A stretch of DNA of 64,000 bases from Mycobacterium marseillense (GCF_010731675.1 NZ_AP022584.1:3286001-3350000), one strand, 5' to 3'; positions 1 to 10,303 are shown, numbered from the stretch's first letter. Made by a program: numbers and translations. The notes: generated by a model not told the origin, from the sequence alone.

Positions 1-1468
1 TCCCGTTGTGCACCATCATGGTTCCGAAATACGTTGTGTCACGCATGATCTCGCGGGCTTGCTCGACGCTGACACCCTTCGCCTTGCGCAACTGTGCGTA
101 CTGGTCGGCGAACTCGTCGCGCAGCCGGCTGGCGCGCGGATCGATCACGGTCACGTCGGCCAGATCGACCCCGAGTTCGCCCGAGCGCTGGCGGATTTGG
201 GCCTCGTCGCCCAGGATGGTCAGGTCCGCGACGCGGCGCTGCAGCACGCGCCCGGCGGAGCGCAGGATGCGGTCGTCGTCGCCCTCGGGCAGCACGATGT
301 GCTTGCGATCCGAACGCGCCTGCAGCGTCAGCTGATAGATGAACATCTGCGGCGTCGTCACGGTGGGGATCGGAATGGCCAGCTGCGCCAGCAGATCGGT
401 GACGTCGACGTGGCGGTCCATCAGCTCGAGCGCGGTGTCGATCTTGCGCTGCGACGCCGCCGTGACCCTGCCCCGGGCGGAGGCCGCCGCGCTGGCCGTG
501 TCGTAGGTGCCCAGCGCGGTGGCGACGATGGGAAGCCGCAGCCGCAGCCCGGCGACCAGGGCTGCGATGGACGTGTGCAGTTCGAAGCCGCCGTTGAGGA
601 CGATGCACGACAAGGACGGAAAGCCTTCCGCCGCATGGGCGCTGGCGACGGCGAGCACCACGTCGGAGCGATCACCGGGGGTGATGACCGCCATGCCGTC
701 GCGCATCCGCTCCAGCACATGGTCGGCGGTCATCCCGGCGACCATCACGCCGGTCACCTCGCGCTCGCGCAGTGACTCTTCGCCGCTGACCGGCGTTCCC
801 CGCACCGCGTTTTGCAGTTCGGCCACTGTCGGCGCCGACAACAGCGGTTCGTCGGGCAGCACGTAGCTGCGCAAGGCCGACGGGCGCAGCGCCTCGTCCA
901 ACTTCTTTCGGATGGCGTCCAGCTCGGCGGGTTCGCAGCGGTTGGCCACCACAGCCGCGGTGTGGGCGTGTTGGGCGTCGAGCTCGGCGAGGCAGACCTT
1001 GACGACGTCGGCCACCTCACCGGCGGTCCGGCCCTTGCCGCTGACCGTCAGCAGGAGCGGCGCGCCGAGGTTGACCGCGATGCGCGCGTTGGTGGACAGC
1101 TCCGCGGGCCGGACCGCCTGTCCGAGTTCGGAATAGTCACTGCCGACGATCACCACGACGTCGCACTGCTCGGCGACGGCGTGGTAGGCGTCGACAATCG
1201 CGGCGATCGCCGCGTCATCGTCGGCGTGCAGCTGCTGGTAGGTGACGCCCACGCATTGCTCGTACGACAGGTCCGCCGTGGTGCGCGAGAGCAGCAGTTC
1301 CAGGATGTAGTCGCGGTCTCCGTCGGCAGAGCGCGTAATGGGCCGGAACACACCGACTTTCGCCACCGTCGCGGTCAGCCGGTGCAGCAGGCCCAGCGCG
1401 ATCGTCGACTTCCCGGTCTCCGGCTCGGGCGCGGCGATGTAGATTGCCGTTGCGGAGCCCGAGGCCAC
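1..1468 (-). CDS. pta: Phosphate acetyltransferase Pta, 3' end cut by window edge
   Basis: The enzyme interconverts acetyl-CoA and acetyl phosphate in the cytoplasm, normally with AckA. About 489 codons are visible of a family length near 690; the C-terminal part lies beyond base 1. The GTG start at 1468 gives a protein opening VASGSATAIYIAAPEPETGK, where the ETGKST stretch is the BioD-like nucleotide-binding loop of long actinobacterial Pta proteins. The last visible residues (REIMRDTTYFGTMMVHNG) match the start of the PTA catalytic domain. The gene begins 11 bp after the fgd1 stop, so fgd1 and pta are almost certainly one operon, the order known in M. tuberculosis (Rv0407-Rv0408). ackA would be expected next, outside the window. 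Confidence 0.93.
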   Translation of the reverse strand, partial: MASGSATAIYIAAPEPETGKSTIALGLLHRLTATVAKVGVFRPITRSADGDRDYILELLLSRTTADLSYEQCVGVTYQQLHADDDAAIAAIVDAYHAVAEQCDVVVIVGSDYSELGQAVRPAELSTNARIAVNLGAPLLLTVSGKGRTAGEVADVVKVCLAELDAQHAHTAAVVANRCEPAELDAIRKKLDEALRPSALRSYVLPDEPLLSAPTVAELQNAVRGTPVSGEESLREREVTGVMVAGMTADHVLERMRDGMAVITPGDRSDVVLAVASAHAAEGFPSLSCIVLNGGFELHTSIAALVAGLRLRLPIVATALGTYDTASAAASARGRVTAASQRKIDTALELMDRHVDVTDLLAQLAIPIPTVTTPQMFIYQLTLQARSDRKHIVLPEGDDDRILRSAGRVLQRRVADLTILGDEAQIRQRSGELGVDLADVTVIDPRASRLRDEFADQYAQLRKAKGVSVEQAREIMRDTTYFGTMMVHNG

Positions 1469-1479
1469 CCGTCCGCCCC

Positions 1480-2490
1480 TCAGGCCAGCCGCCGCAGCCG
1501 CGGCGCCAGGTCCTTCTCGAAGAGGTCCAGGAAACGGCGCTGGTCGTGACCGGGCGCGTGGAACACCAGGTGGTTAAGGCCCCACTTCACATACTGGCCG
1601 ACCTTCTCCACGGCCTCGTCGGGATCGGATGCCACGATCCAGCGCTTGGCGACCTGTTCGATCGGCAGCGCGTCGGCGGCCTTCTCCATTTCGATCGGGT
1701 CGTCGATGCTGTGCTTCTGCTCGGCGGTCAGTGACAGGGGCGCCCAGAACCGGGTGTTCTCCAGCGCCAGTTTGGGATCGGGGTCATAGGAGATCTTGAT
1801 CTCGATCATCTTGTCGATGTCGTCGACGTTGCGCTCGTTGATCGCCGCGCCCTCCTTGACGGCGGGCATCAGCTTGTCCTTGTACAGCTCCTCGCCCTTG
1901 CCCGAGGTGCAGATGAAGCCGTCGCCGGCGCGCCCGGCGTACTTGGCCACCGCCGGGCCCCCGGCCGCGACGTAGATCGGGACCCCACCCTCGGGCACGT
2001 CGTAGATCGAGGCACCCTTGAGCCGGTAATACTCGCCGTCGAAGTCGACGCGGTCACCGCGCCACAGTTCGCGCATCAATCGCACCGACTCGCGCAGCCG
2101 GGCGAAGCGTTCCTTGAACTCGGGCCAGTCGCCCTCGTATCCCGTGGCGATCTCGTTCAGCGCCTCGCCGGTGCCGACCCCGAGGAAGATGCGATCCGGG
2201 TACAGGCAGGCCATGGTGGCGAAGGCCTGCGCGATGACGGCCGGGTTGTAGCGGAAGGTCGGGGTGAGCACCGAGGTGCCCAGCGTGATCCGCTTGGTGC
2301 GTTCGCCGACCGCGGTCATCCAGGCCAGCGAGAACGGCGCGTGCCCGCCCTCGTGCCGCCACGGCTGGAAATGGTCACTGACGGTTGCGCTGTCCATGCC
2401 GTGACCTTCGGCGGCGACGGCAAGCTCGACGAGCTCACGCGGTGCAAATTGTTCGGCGGACGCTTTGTATCCGAGTTTCAGTTCAGCCAC
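1480..2490 (-). CDS. fgd1: F420-dependent glucose-6-phosphate dehydrogenase
   Basis: A 336-residue cytoplasmic luciferase-like TIM barrel enzyme that oxidises glucose 6-phosphate and reduces coenzyme F420. The residues known from the M. tuberculosis enzyme are present: His40 and Trp44 in the SDHFQPW stretch and Glu109 in [10 protein letters not shown]. It supplies F420H2 to the deazaflavin-dependent reductases, including those that activate nitroimidazole prodrugs in this genus. The protein is nearly identical in length and sequence to Rv0407. It leads an operon with pta. Its upstream region consists of the 55-bp tandem repeat, so the repeat may sit within or close to its promoter. Confidence 0.97.
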   Translation of the reverse strand: MAELKLGYKASAEQFAPRELVELAVAAEGHGMDSATVSDHFQPWRHEGGHAPFSLAWMTAVGERTKRITLGTSVLTPTFRYNPAVIAQAFATMACLYPDRIFLGVGTGEALNEIATGYEGDWPEFKERFARLRESVRLMRELWRGDRVDFDGEYYRLKGASIYDVPEGGVPIYVAAGGPAVAKYAGRAGDGFICTSGKGEELYKDKLMPAVKEGAAINERNVDDIDKMIEIKISYDPDPKLALENTRFWAPLSLTAEQKHSIDDPIEMEKAADALPIEQVAKRWIVASDPDEAVEKVGQYVKWGLNHLVFHAPGHDQRRFLDLFEKDLAPRLRRLA

Positions 2491-2510
2491 CCGTTCTTTC
2501 TACTCCTGTC

Positions 2511-2675
2511 CTGAGGGTCGCGACCCGCCGCGCCCGACTACGCCGCGCTTGCGATCGCTCCGGTCCTGAGGGTCGCGACCCGCCGCGCCCGGCTACGCCG
2601 AGCTTGCGATCGCTCCGGGCCTGAGGGTCGCGACCCGCCGCGCCCGGCTACGCCGCGCTTGCGATCGCTCCGGGC
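2511..2675. repeat. Three tandem copies of a 55-bp repeat
   Basis: Units run 2511-2565, 2566-2620 and 2621-2675 and differ by only a few bases. Each contains the perfect 12-bp palindrome GGGTCGCGACCC near its start and GCGATCGC near its end. The array fills the space between the divergent fgd1 and MBL hydrolase genes. It looks like a mycobacterial interspersed VNTR; the copy number is probably variable between strains. Confidence 0.9.
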
Positions 2676-2699
2676 AGCGACGCTCCTACACTCGCGGGC

Positions 2700-3452
2700 A
2701 TGGGACCGGCGCCAACACTTGTTCACGTCACCGACACGGTGCACCTCGCCCGGGGCGACGCCGTCAACTGGACGATCGTCGCGGATACCGCCGGCGTGAT
2801 CCTGATCGATGCCGGCTATCCCGGGGACCGCGCCGACGTGCTGGCGTCGCTGCGCGAGCTGGGCTTCGACGCCGGCGACGTGCGCGCCATCCTGCTCACC
2901 CATGCCCACATCGACCACCTGGGCTCGGCGATCTGGTTCGCCAACGAATACGGCACCGACGTGTACTGCCACGCCGACGAGGTCGGTCACGCCAAGCGCG
3001 AATACCTAGAGCAGGCCTCCGTTTTCGATGTGGCCCTGCGCATCTGGCGGCCACGCTGGGCGGCGTGGGGACTGCACGTGGTGCGCAGCGGCGGCCTGAA
3101 CCGCGAGGGCATCCCGTCGACGCGGCCGCTGACCGCCGACGTGGCCGCCGCTCTGCCCGGGCATCCGATGGCCGTTTTCACCCCCGGGCACACCAGCGGG
3201 CACTGCTCGTATGTGGTCGACGGGGTCCTGGTCAGTGGCGACGCCCTGATCACCGGCCACCCCCTGCTCAAGCACGACGGGCCGCAGCTGCTGCCGGAGG
3301 TGTTCAGCCACAGCCAGCAGAATTCGCTGCGCAGCCTGGACGCGTTGGCCCTGCTTGACACCGAGGTGTTGCTGCCCGGGCACGGCGACGTGTGGCGCGG
3401 CCCGATCCGCGAAGCCACCGCCCGGGCCATCTCGCTGGCCAGTGGTGGGTGA
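2700..3452 (+). CDS. Metallo-beta-lactamase-fold hydrolase (Rv0406c-like)
   Basis: A 250-residue MBL-fold protein. The zinc motif THAHIDHLG gives His68, His70, Asp72 and His73; later zinc ligands are seen in PGHTSGH, VSGDALITGH and LPGHGDVW. There is no signal peptide, so it should act in the cytoplasm. The substrate cannot be told from sequence; the group includes glyoxalase II-like thioesterases and lactonases. It is divergent from fgd1 across the 55-bp repeat array, the same neighbour relation as Rv0406c/Rv0407 in M. tuberculosis. Confidence 0.88.
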   Translation: MGPAPTLVHVTDTVHLARGDAVNWTIVADTAGVILIDAGYPGDRADVLASLRELGFDAGDVRAILLTHAHIDHLGSAIWFANEYGTDVYCHADEVGHAKREYLEQASVFDVALRIWRPRWAAWGLHVVRSGGLNREGIPSTRPLTADVAAALPGHPMAVFTPGHTSGHCSYVVDGVLVSGDALITGHPLLKHDGPQLLPEVFSHSQQNSLRSLDALALLDTEVLLPGHGDVWRGPIREATARAISLASGG

Positions 3453-3494
3453 AATCGCATCGCCGGTCGGCGGTGAAACCCGTTGCGACGCTGG

Positions 3495-4028
3495 CTATGC
3501 CAGCCACTTCTCGAAGGCGATCGGGATGAACGGCCCCCAGGACGGCAGCGGGTCTGGAGTCACCCGGGTATAGCCCGTCGCGTCGTAGAGCGCCTCGGCC
3601 TCGGGCTGCCGGTTGCCGGTGATCAAGTAGAGCCGCCGGTACCCGCGCGCCAGCGTTTCGGCCTCCAGCGCGACCAGCAATGCCCGCGCATAGCCGCGGC
3701 GCCGGTGGGCGGCGTCCGTCCAGATCCGCTTGAGTTCGGCGGTGTGGGCGTCGTAGCGGCGAAACGCGCCGCCGGTCACGGGCACGCGGCCCACCACGCC
3801 GATCAGCAACCCGCCGTCCGGCGCAGCCAACTCGGCCTCGGGCACGGGCAGCCAGGACAGGTGCGTGCTCGGTGTGCCGCCGTACCGCTCGGCGTATTCG
3901 ACGGCCAATTCGGCCAGCAGGGGTTGTGCCAGCGGGTCGTCGTGGGTGGCCGAGACGAACCGCAGCTGGCCGTCTGGGGCAATGGATTCCGGCATCATCG
4001 AAAGCTCAAACGCGTGTCGCGGTGACAT
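3495..4028 (-). CDS. GNAT family N-acetyltransferase
   Basis: A 177-residue protein with the acetyl-CoA binding signature of the GNAT fold (AHRRRGYARALLVALEAE, around residues 110-128) and a C-terminal strand ending LYDATGYTRVTPDP. The acceptor substrate is unknown. The start at 4028 overlaps the end of the upstream methyltransferase by 23 bp; an internal Met at 3998 (MPES) would remove the overlap and cannot be excluded. The two genes are probably co-transcribed. Confidence 0.8.
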   Translation of the reverse strand: MSPRHAFELSMMPESIAPDGQLRFVSATHDDPLAQPLLAELAVEYAERYGGTPSTHLSWLPVPEAELAAPDGGLLIGVVGRVPVTGGAFRRYDAHTAELKRIWTDAAHRRRGYARALLVALEAETLARGYRRLYLITGNRQPEAEALYDATGYTRVTPDPLPSWGPFIPIAFEKWLA

Positions 4029-4887
4029 ATTCCGGGATGAACTCCGCGTCGCCGCGCCCGGTGCGCCGCCGCCTTCCCAACCCCATGGTGCGCAGTAGGT
4101 CGGCGATGTCGCTCCCGCGTGTCTCCCAGCCGTGGTTCTCCAAATACTCAGGGACGTAGTGGTATTCGCCCGGATAGGTCAGGCTGGCCAGATCGACGTC
4201 GAGGCCGCGGCGCCGCCAGCCGTCGACAAAGGCGCGTTCGGCCCCCAGCTGCAACGGATTCCAGGTGGGCATGTGGTCGGCGGCCAGCCGGCTGCCGCGG
4301 GCGCTCGCCGCGGTGACCTCGTGCAGCAGCCGGCTCTGCTCCTGGGGCGGCAGATACCCGACCAGCAACTGCTCGGCCACCCACACCGTGGGCTGTGCCG
4401 CGTCAAAACCCACCCGCCGCAAGGCCGCCGGCCAATCGTGGCGCAGGTCGATGCCGACCGCGCAGCGGTTGGTGGCCAGGGTGGCGTCCAGCCCGCGCAG
4501 CACGCCGGACTTGAAGTCGAGCACCTGCGGCCGGTCGATCTCGTAGACCGTCGTCCCCCGCGGCCACCACAGCCGGTACGCCCGGGTGTCCAGGCCCGAC
4601 GCCAGGATCACCACCTGGCGGATGCCCGCCCTGCCCGCGTCGGCCAGGAATTCGTCCACGAAGCGAGTGTGCGCCGCCAGCGCGTCCATCAGCGCCGTCA
4701 TCGCCGGGTCGTCGCCGTCGTCGGCCGCGAACACGTGGTCCTTGATCGCCCGGGTGAGGTAGTCGATCCCGACGGCGCACAGCAGCGGCTCGGCGAACGG
4801 ATCGTTCAGCAGCCCCTTGTCGGTGGCCACGGCCCGCGCGGCGGCGCCGAACGTCGCGGTCACCTCCACGTCGGCCGTCGGTGCCAT
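4006..4887 (-). CDS. Putative SAM-dependent methyltransferase (LCM/TIGR00027 family)
   Basis: A 293-residue member of the leucine carboxyl methyltransferase-like family that is greatly expanded in mycobacteria. The signature VVILASGLDTRAYRL (around residues 92-106) and the family's early DPFAEPLL segment are clear. Substrates of these paralogues are mostly unknown. It lies between a DUF3054 membrane protein gene 7 bp upstream and an overlapping GNAT gene downstream, all on the minus strand, suggesting one transcript. Confidence 0.88.
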   Translation of the reverse strand: MAPTADVEVTATFGAAARAVATDKGLLNDPFAEPLLCAVGIDYLTRAIKDHVFAADDGDDPAMTALMDALAAHTRFVDEFLADAGRAGIRQVVILASGLDTRAYRLWWPRGTTVYEIDRPQVLDFKSGVLRGLDATLATNRCAVGIDLRHDWPAALRRVGFDAAQPTVWVAEQLLVGYLPPQEQSRLLHEVTAASARGSRLAADHMPTWNPLQLGAERAFVDGWRRRGLDVDLASLTYPGEYHYVPEYLENHGWETRGSDIADLLRTMGLGRRRRTGRGDAEFIPEYVTATRV

Positions 4888-4894
4888 CGCGCGC

Positions 4895-5266
4895 TCAGAC
4901 GCCGGAGCGGCGCCGCAGGGTCAGCCCGACGGCCACTCGCCAGCCCAGCAACAACAACGCGGTGACCGTCGTCGCCACCACGACGAAACTGGCGGCCACC
5001 CCCGCAGCGGTCGCCTTGCGCAGCACCATGCCGACGACCACGGTCGACAGCCAGACGACGACCCCGGTGGGCGCCACGACGGTGGGCCGCCGCCAGCCGC
5101 GTGCGGCCAGCCAACCGATCGCGGTGCCGGTGAGAAACGGCCATGCCGTCGCGGCGACGCCGGTGACATTGAGCCCTTCGTCGTGGCTGCGGCGCCCCAC
5201 GGCGCAGAACACCAGCACGCCGACGACGTCCACGGCGAGCCAGCCCAGCCACCGGAGCCTAAGCAT
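4895..5266 (-). CDS. DUF3054 family membrane protein
   Basis: A small 123-residue integral membrane protein with four predicted hydrophobic segments (about residues 3-22, 40-55, 65-82 and 88-110). It matches the size and pattern of the actinobacterial DUF3054 family, whose function is unknown. It is the first gene of a minus-strand run with the methyltransferase and GNAT genes, and is divergent from the SDR gene, with a 70-bp shared promoter space. Confidence 0.78.
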   Translation of the reverse strand: MLRLRWLGWLAVDVVGVLVFCAVGRRSHDEGLNVTGVAATAWPFLTGTAIGWLAARGWRRPTVVAPTGVVVWLSTVVVGMVLRKATAAGVAASFVVVATTVTALLLLGWRVAVGLTLRRRSGV

Positions 5267-5336
5267 GCAGCGAGACTACCGGGCAGGGCCGACGATCCTT
5301 GACCCGGCGACCGCGGTGAACCTAGATTCGTCAGCA

Positions 5337-6080
5337 ATGAATACTCATTCACCGGACCTCGCGGTGGTCACCGGCGCCGGTTCCGGCATCGGCAGGGCGA
5401 TCGCGCTGGGACTCGCCACCCGCGGCGACCGCGTCGTGGCCGCCGACCTCGACGAGGCAGCCGCCTCGGCCACCGCCGACGAACACCCCGACCTGATCAC
5501 CGCGCTGCCGGTGGACGTGGCCGATCCCGAGCAAGTCGGCGCGCTGCGGGATCGCATCCACGCCGATCTCGGGGTGCCCAACGTCGTCGTCAACGCCGCC
5601 GGATGGGACCGCACCGACCAATTCCTCAACGCCACAGCGGAATTCGCGCAGAAGGTGGTCGCCATCAACTACCTGGGGCCAGTGCATATCTGCTCGGCAT
5701 TCCTGCCGGGGATGATCGAGACGCACGGCGGCGGGCGCGTGGTCAACCTGGCCAGCGACGCCGGCCGGGTGGGCAGCGCGGGCGAGAGCATCTACGCCGG
5801 CGCCAAGGGCGGGGTGATCGCGCTGACCAAGTCGCTGGCCCGCGAGATGGCGCGCCACCAGATCACGGTCAACTGCGTATGCCCCGGACCCACCGACACG
5901 CCGCTGTTTCACGCACAGCCCGAGAAGCTGAAGGAAGCCCTGGTCAAGGCGATCCCCTTTCGCCGCCTGGCTCGGCCCGACGAGGTCGCCGCGCCGGTGT
6001 TGTTCTTCGCGTCGGAGGCCGCCTCGTTCATCACCGGACAGGTGATCAGCGTCAGCGGCGGCCTGACGATGGCCGGTTGA
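5337..6080 (+). CDS. Short-chain dehydrogenase/reductase
   Basis: A 247-residue classical SDR. The cofactor motif TGAGSGIGRA lies near residues 11-20, NAAGW near 85, catalytic Ser in LASDAG and the YAGAKGG Tyr-Lys pair near residue 155. The sequence resembles 2-hydroxycyclohexanecarboxyl-CoA/3-hydroxyacyl-CoA dehydrogenases, though the exact substrate is inferred only. The ATG at 5337 was chosen because the SDR fold starts directly after it; the frame stays open far upstream without any homology. It heads a plus-strand operon with two acyl-CoA dehydrogenases and a TetR regulator, which suggests a beta-oxidation-type pathway. Confidence 0.88.
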   Translation: MNTHSPDLAVVTGAGSGIGRAIALGLATRGDRVVAADLDEAAASATADEHPDLITALPVDVADPEQVGALRDRIHADLGVPNVVVNAAGWDRTDQFLNATAEFAQKVVAINYLGPVHICSAFLPGMIETHGGGRVVNLASDAGRVGSAGESIYAGAKGGVIALTKSLAREMARHQITVNCVCPGPTDTPLFHAQPEKLKEALVKAIPFRRLARPDEVAAPVLFFASEAASFITGQVISVSGGLTMAG

Positions 6081-6107
6081 GGGCCGGCTAGTGGCAGGCT
6101 GACTTCT

Positions 6108-7291
6108 ATGAGCACCAAGACCCCACCCGCCTTCGACCGCTACGACCCCCTGGGCCTGGACGCCTCTCTGTCCGACGACGAACGCGCGGTGCGCGAGACC
6201 GTGCGGGAATTCTGCGCCGAACACGTCCTTCCCCACGTGGCGGAGTGGTTCGAGATCGGCGACCTCCCGGTCCGCGAACTCGCCAAGGGGTTCGGCCAGC
6301 TGGGCCTGCTGGGCATGCACCTGGACGGCTACGGCTGCGGCGGGGCCTCGGCCGTGCACTACGGGCTGGCCTGCGTGGAGCTCGAAGCCGCCGACTCCGG
6401 CCTCCGGTCGATGGTCTCGGTGCAGGGCTCGTTGGCGATGTTCGCGATCTGGAACTTCGGGTCCGAGGAACAGAAACAGGAATGGCTGCCGGGCATGGCC
6501 GCCGGCGAACTGCTCGGCTGCTTCGGGCTGACCGAGCCCGACGTCGGATCCGACCCCGCTGCGATGAAAACCCGTGCGCGACAGGATGGTTCGGACTGGG
6601 TGCTCAACGGCCGCAAGCTGTGGATCACCAACGGGTCGGTCGCCGACGTGGCGGTCGTGTGGGCCAACACCGACGACGGGATTCGCGGTTTCATCGTGCC
6701 CACCAAGACACCGGGCTTCACCGCCAACACCATTCACCACAAGCTGTCGCTGCGGGCCTCGATCACCAGCGAACTCGTGCTCGACGACGTGCGGCTGCCC
6801 GCCGAGGCGATGCTGCCCGAGGCGAAGGGACTACGCGGGCCGCTGTCGTGCCTGTCCGAAGCCCGCTACGGAATCATCTGGGGCTCCATGGGAGCCGCCC
6901 GCTCGGCCTGGCAGGCCGCCCTCGACTACGCCACGCAGCGCACCCAGTTCGGCCGCCCGATCGCCGGATTCCAGCTGACCCAGGCCAAACTCGTCGACAT
7001 GGCCGTCGAGCTGCACAAGGGCCAACTGCTGTCGCTGCACCTCGGCCGCCTCAAGGACAGCGTCGGCCTGCGTCCCGAGCAGGTGAGCTTCGGCAAATTG
7101 AACAACACCCGGGAGGCGATCGAGATCTGCCGGACGGCCCGAACAATCTTGGGTGGCAACGGGATATCGCTGGAATACCCCGTGATCCGGCACATGGTCA
7201 ACCTGGAATCGGTGCTGACCTATGAGGGCACACCGGAGATGCATCAGCTCGTCCTCGGCCAGGCGTTCACCGGCAGCGACGCCTTCCGCTG

Positions 7292-7292
<1 letters not shown>
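6108..7292 (+). CDS. fadE7: Acyl-CoA dehydrogenase FadE7 (glutaryl-CoA dehydrogenase-like)
   Basis: A 394-residue flavoprotein with the full ACAD fold: substrate/FAD loop CFGLTEPDVGSDP, the WITNGSVAD beta-domain and the C-terminal catalytic Glu373 in TYEGTPEMH, the placement typical of glutaryl-CoA and short-chain enzymes. It should transfer electrons to ETF. It matches Rv0400c FadE7 in length and position between Rv0392c- and Rv0406c-like genes. The gene follows the SDR by 27 bp and overlaps the next acyl-CoA dehydrogenase by one base (TGATG), so translation is coupled. Confidence 0.92.
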
Positions 7293-8449
<1,157 letters not shown>

Positions 8450-8458
8450 GGGCAGCCG

Positions 8459-9130
8459 ATGGCCACCGACGTCGCCGATTACAGCGCCCTTCCCGCCGAG
8501 GAGGCGGTGCGCGCGGCGCGCGTCAGCTCGCGACGCCGCCAGGTGCTCGATGCCGCGGTCAAAGTCATGGGCAGGACCGGGTTTCACCAGATGTCCATGC
8601 AGGACCTGGCCACCGAGGCCGAGGTCAGCGTCGGCCTGATCTACAAATACTTCGGCGGCAAGGAGGACCTCCTGCTCGCCACGATCGTGCGCATCCTCGA
8701 CGTGTTCCGCGATCAGCTGGCGCCGGTCATCGACGCCGCCGGCGACGACGTCGTGGACCAGCTGGCCGCAGGGGTCCGGCGCTACATCCAGATCGTCGAC
8801 GAGAACCTCGACGGCGTGGTGCTGACCTACCGGGAGAGCCGAACCCTCGGGGCGCCCGGCCGCACCCAGATCAAGGACCTCGAAATCGCCACCGCCGCAC
8901 CGCTGCGCGCGGTGATCGAGGCCGGCATCGCCCGGGGCGTCTTCCGCGGGGTCGACGTCGACCTCACCGTCTTCGACATCATGCTGCTCGCCCACGGCTG
9001 GGCGCTCAAGCACTGGCACTTCGGGCCGATCTACACCATCGACGAATACATCGCCCTGCAGATCCGCCACGTGCTGGGCGGATTGATCGCCGACGACCGC
9101 CGCGCCGACTACGCGCACGTGCTGAAATGA
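8459..9130 (+). CDS. TetR/AcrR family transcriptional regulator
   Basis: A 223-residue regulator with an N-terminal helix-turn-helix: AAVKVMGRTGFHQMSMQDLA, then a recognition helix in VSVGLIYKYFGGKEDLL, around residues 30-72. The C-terminal ligand domain is unassigned. It is the fourth gene of the SDR/acyl-CoA dehydrogenase operon, so it probably represses the operon and responds to an acyl-CoA intermediate; this is inference from position. Its stop overlaps the next start (ATGA at 9127-9130). Confidence 0.9.
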   Translation: MATDVADYSALPAEEAVRAARVSSRRRQVLDAAVKVMGRTGFHQMSMQDLATEAEVSVGLIYKYFGGKEDLLLATIVRILDVFRDQLAPVIDAAGDDVVDQLAAGVRRYIQIVDENLDGVVLTYRESRTLGAPGRTQIKDLEIATAAPLRAVIEAGIARGVFRGVDVDLTVFDIMLLAHGWALKHWHFGPIYTIDEYIALQIRHVLGGLIADDRRADYAHVLK

Positions 9131-9759
9131 GGGGCATGGGAGTCACCGCACGCCGAGTTCGCGGCGCGATCGCGCTGCTGGTACTGGGAACGTCCGCCGG
9201 TCTGCCGGCGGCGGGCGCCGACCCGGCCGCGGGGCTGCCCCCGATGGCGTCCACCGGCAGTGGGCCGATCATCGGCGGGGGCTCCGCGGCGGCGCAGGGA
9301 ATCACTCAACAGCTCTTCAGCTTTGGCAATCCCGACGTCGTGCAGGAGGTCGACGGCTCCGACGCGGCGCAGTTCATCACGTCCGCCGCGGGAGCCGCCA
9401 ACCCGCAACTCACGGGGCCCTTCTCGCTGCTGCGCCGGGCGTTGGCGTGCCAGACCGATAACGCGGGATTCGGGGCGCGCGCCTATCGGCGCAACGACGG
9501 TCAGTGGGGCGGGGCGATGCTGGTCGCGGCCAAGAGCGCGACACCGAGCCTCGACAACCTGGTCGGCTGCGTGAAGACCAATTGGCGCAGGACCGCGGCC
9601 GGCGGCGAAACCGCCATGTGCAACAACGGCTGGACCACGCCGACGTCCTACGAAAGCCGCCGGGGCGAGACCTATTACATCCTGCTCGCCGGCACCGCCG
9701 CCGACTTCTGCAGCGACCTCAACACCAAGTACAAGAGCGACGCCAGCGGGTGGCCGTGA
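9127..9759 (+). CDS. Secreted protein of unknown function
   Basis: A 210-residue protein with a Sec-type signal peptide: an Arg-rich n-region, the hydrophobic stretch AIALLVLGTSAGLPAAG and cleavage likely after AGA. The mature part has four Cys residues that could form disulfides (in LACQTDN, LVGCVKTN, AMCNNGWT and DFCSDL). The start overlaps the TetR stop by 4 bp; a second in-frame ATG at 9136 would also serve. A small conserved secreted protein (Rv0398c) lies in the corresponding M. tuberculosis interval, but I cannot confirm that this is its orthologue. Function unknown. Confidence 0.78.
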   Translation: MRGMGVTARRVRGAIALLVLGTSAGLPAAGADPAAGLPPMASTGSGPIIGGGSAAAQGITQQLFSFGNPDVVQEVDGSDAAQFITSAAGAANPQLTGPFSLLRRALACQTDNAGFGARAYRRNDGQWGGAMLVAAKSATPSLDNLVGCVKTNWRRTAAGGETAMCNNGWTTPTSYESRRGETYYILLAGTAADFCSDLNTKYKSDASGWP

Positions 9760-10139
9760 TGACCGGCCGCGATGCGTCGGCTCGTCGCTGAAACCAATTG
9801 TCATCCCGGTCGTTTCGCCGCGCGGCCGGCGACGCCGGTTCGCGGCTTATTTGAATTCATATCCAATTTGCGCAGCCGCGCCAGTGAGCAGCGGTTAAAT
9901 AGCGTTCCAATATAGCCGCGGCATGGCCCCCGCGCAGGATATTTGCAATTCATCGGGACACGGGATTTTGCTGAATTCCGTTCGCGGCCAGGCGGTCGCA
10001 TCGCAGCAGGGTTCGTCGGTCATCCGTTTGACGAATCGCCGCGCAATATTCGCGAAATCGCTTATCTGCGAGTCACTGACCACGTAAACTCGCCGACATC
10101 GGGCCTTAGAATATCGTCTCCCAGACGTAGGGGGTTCTA
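9760..10139. other. AT-richer intergenic stretch with a possible -10 element
   Basis: No convincing gene is visible in this 380-bp gap. Base composition is clearly less GC-rich than the neighbours. A TAGAAT hexamer at 10107-10112, 28 bp before the small-peptide start, could be its -10 element; no good -35 is seen. GGGGG at 10131-10135 is a possible ribosome binding site. Confidence 0.4.
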
Positions 10140-10262
10140 ATGTCACGTCGTACTAGCAAAATCGTCGTCGCCGTGGTGCTGGCTTTCGCAGCTCCAATGA
10201 CCTCGGCGTGCACGGTTCCGCTCGTTATCGACTGTGGACCCGGTTTGACCTGCACCGGATAG
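10140..10262 (+). CDS. Small 40-residue secreted Cys-containing peptide
   Basis: A short frame starting at ATG 10140 and ending in TAG encodes 40 residues. It has a basic n-region (MSRRTSK), a hydrophobic core (IVVAVVLAFAAP) and then TSAC, with two more Cys in the short tail (DCGPGLTCTG). The SAC site resembles a weak lipobox or a normal AxA-type cleavage site; the mature peptide would be about 17 residues. A G-rich ribosome-binding stretch precedes the ATG and a perfect 14-bp hairpin follows the stop by 7 bp, which together argue that the unit is expressed. No function can be assigned. Confidence 0.6.
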   Translation: MSRRTSKIVVAVVLAFAAPMTSACTVPLVIDCGPGLTCTG

Positions 10263-10269
10263 CAGCAAC

Positions 10270-10303
10270 CGAACGGGCCTCGACCTCAATCGAGGCCCGT
10301 TCG
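10270..10303 (+). terminator. Strong hairpin terminator after the small-peptide gene
   Basis: Perfect 14-bp inverted repeat (10270-10283 and 10290-10303) with a 6-nt loop (CCTCAA). The stem is CGAACGGGCCTCGA. It has no clean U-tract, as is usual for mycobacterial terminators. A smaller dyad, CTTCGC-GTA-GCGAAG, follows at 10315-10329. Confidence 0.8.

Noticed and set aside
2511..2675. CRISPR array
   Set aside because: Units are directly adjacent without unique spacers and no cas genes are near.
4881..5336. N-terminal extension of the SDR
   Set aside because: It runs antisense to the DUF3054 gene and shows Thr/Arg-rich shadow composition; the SDR fold begins at 5337.
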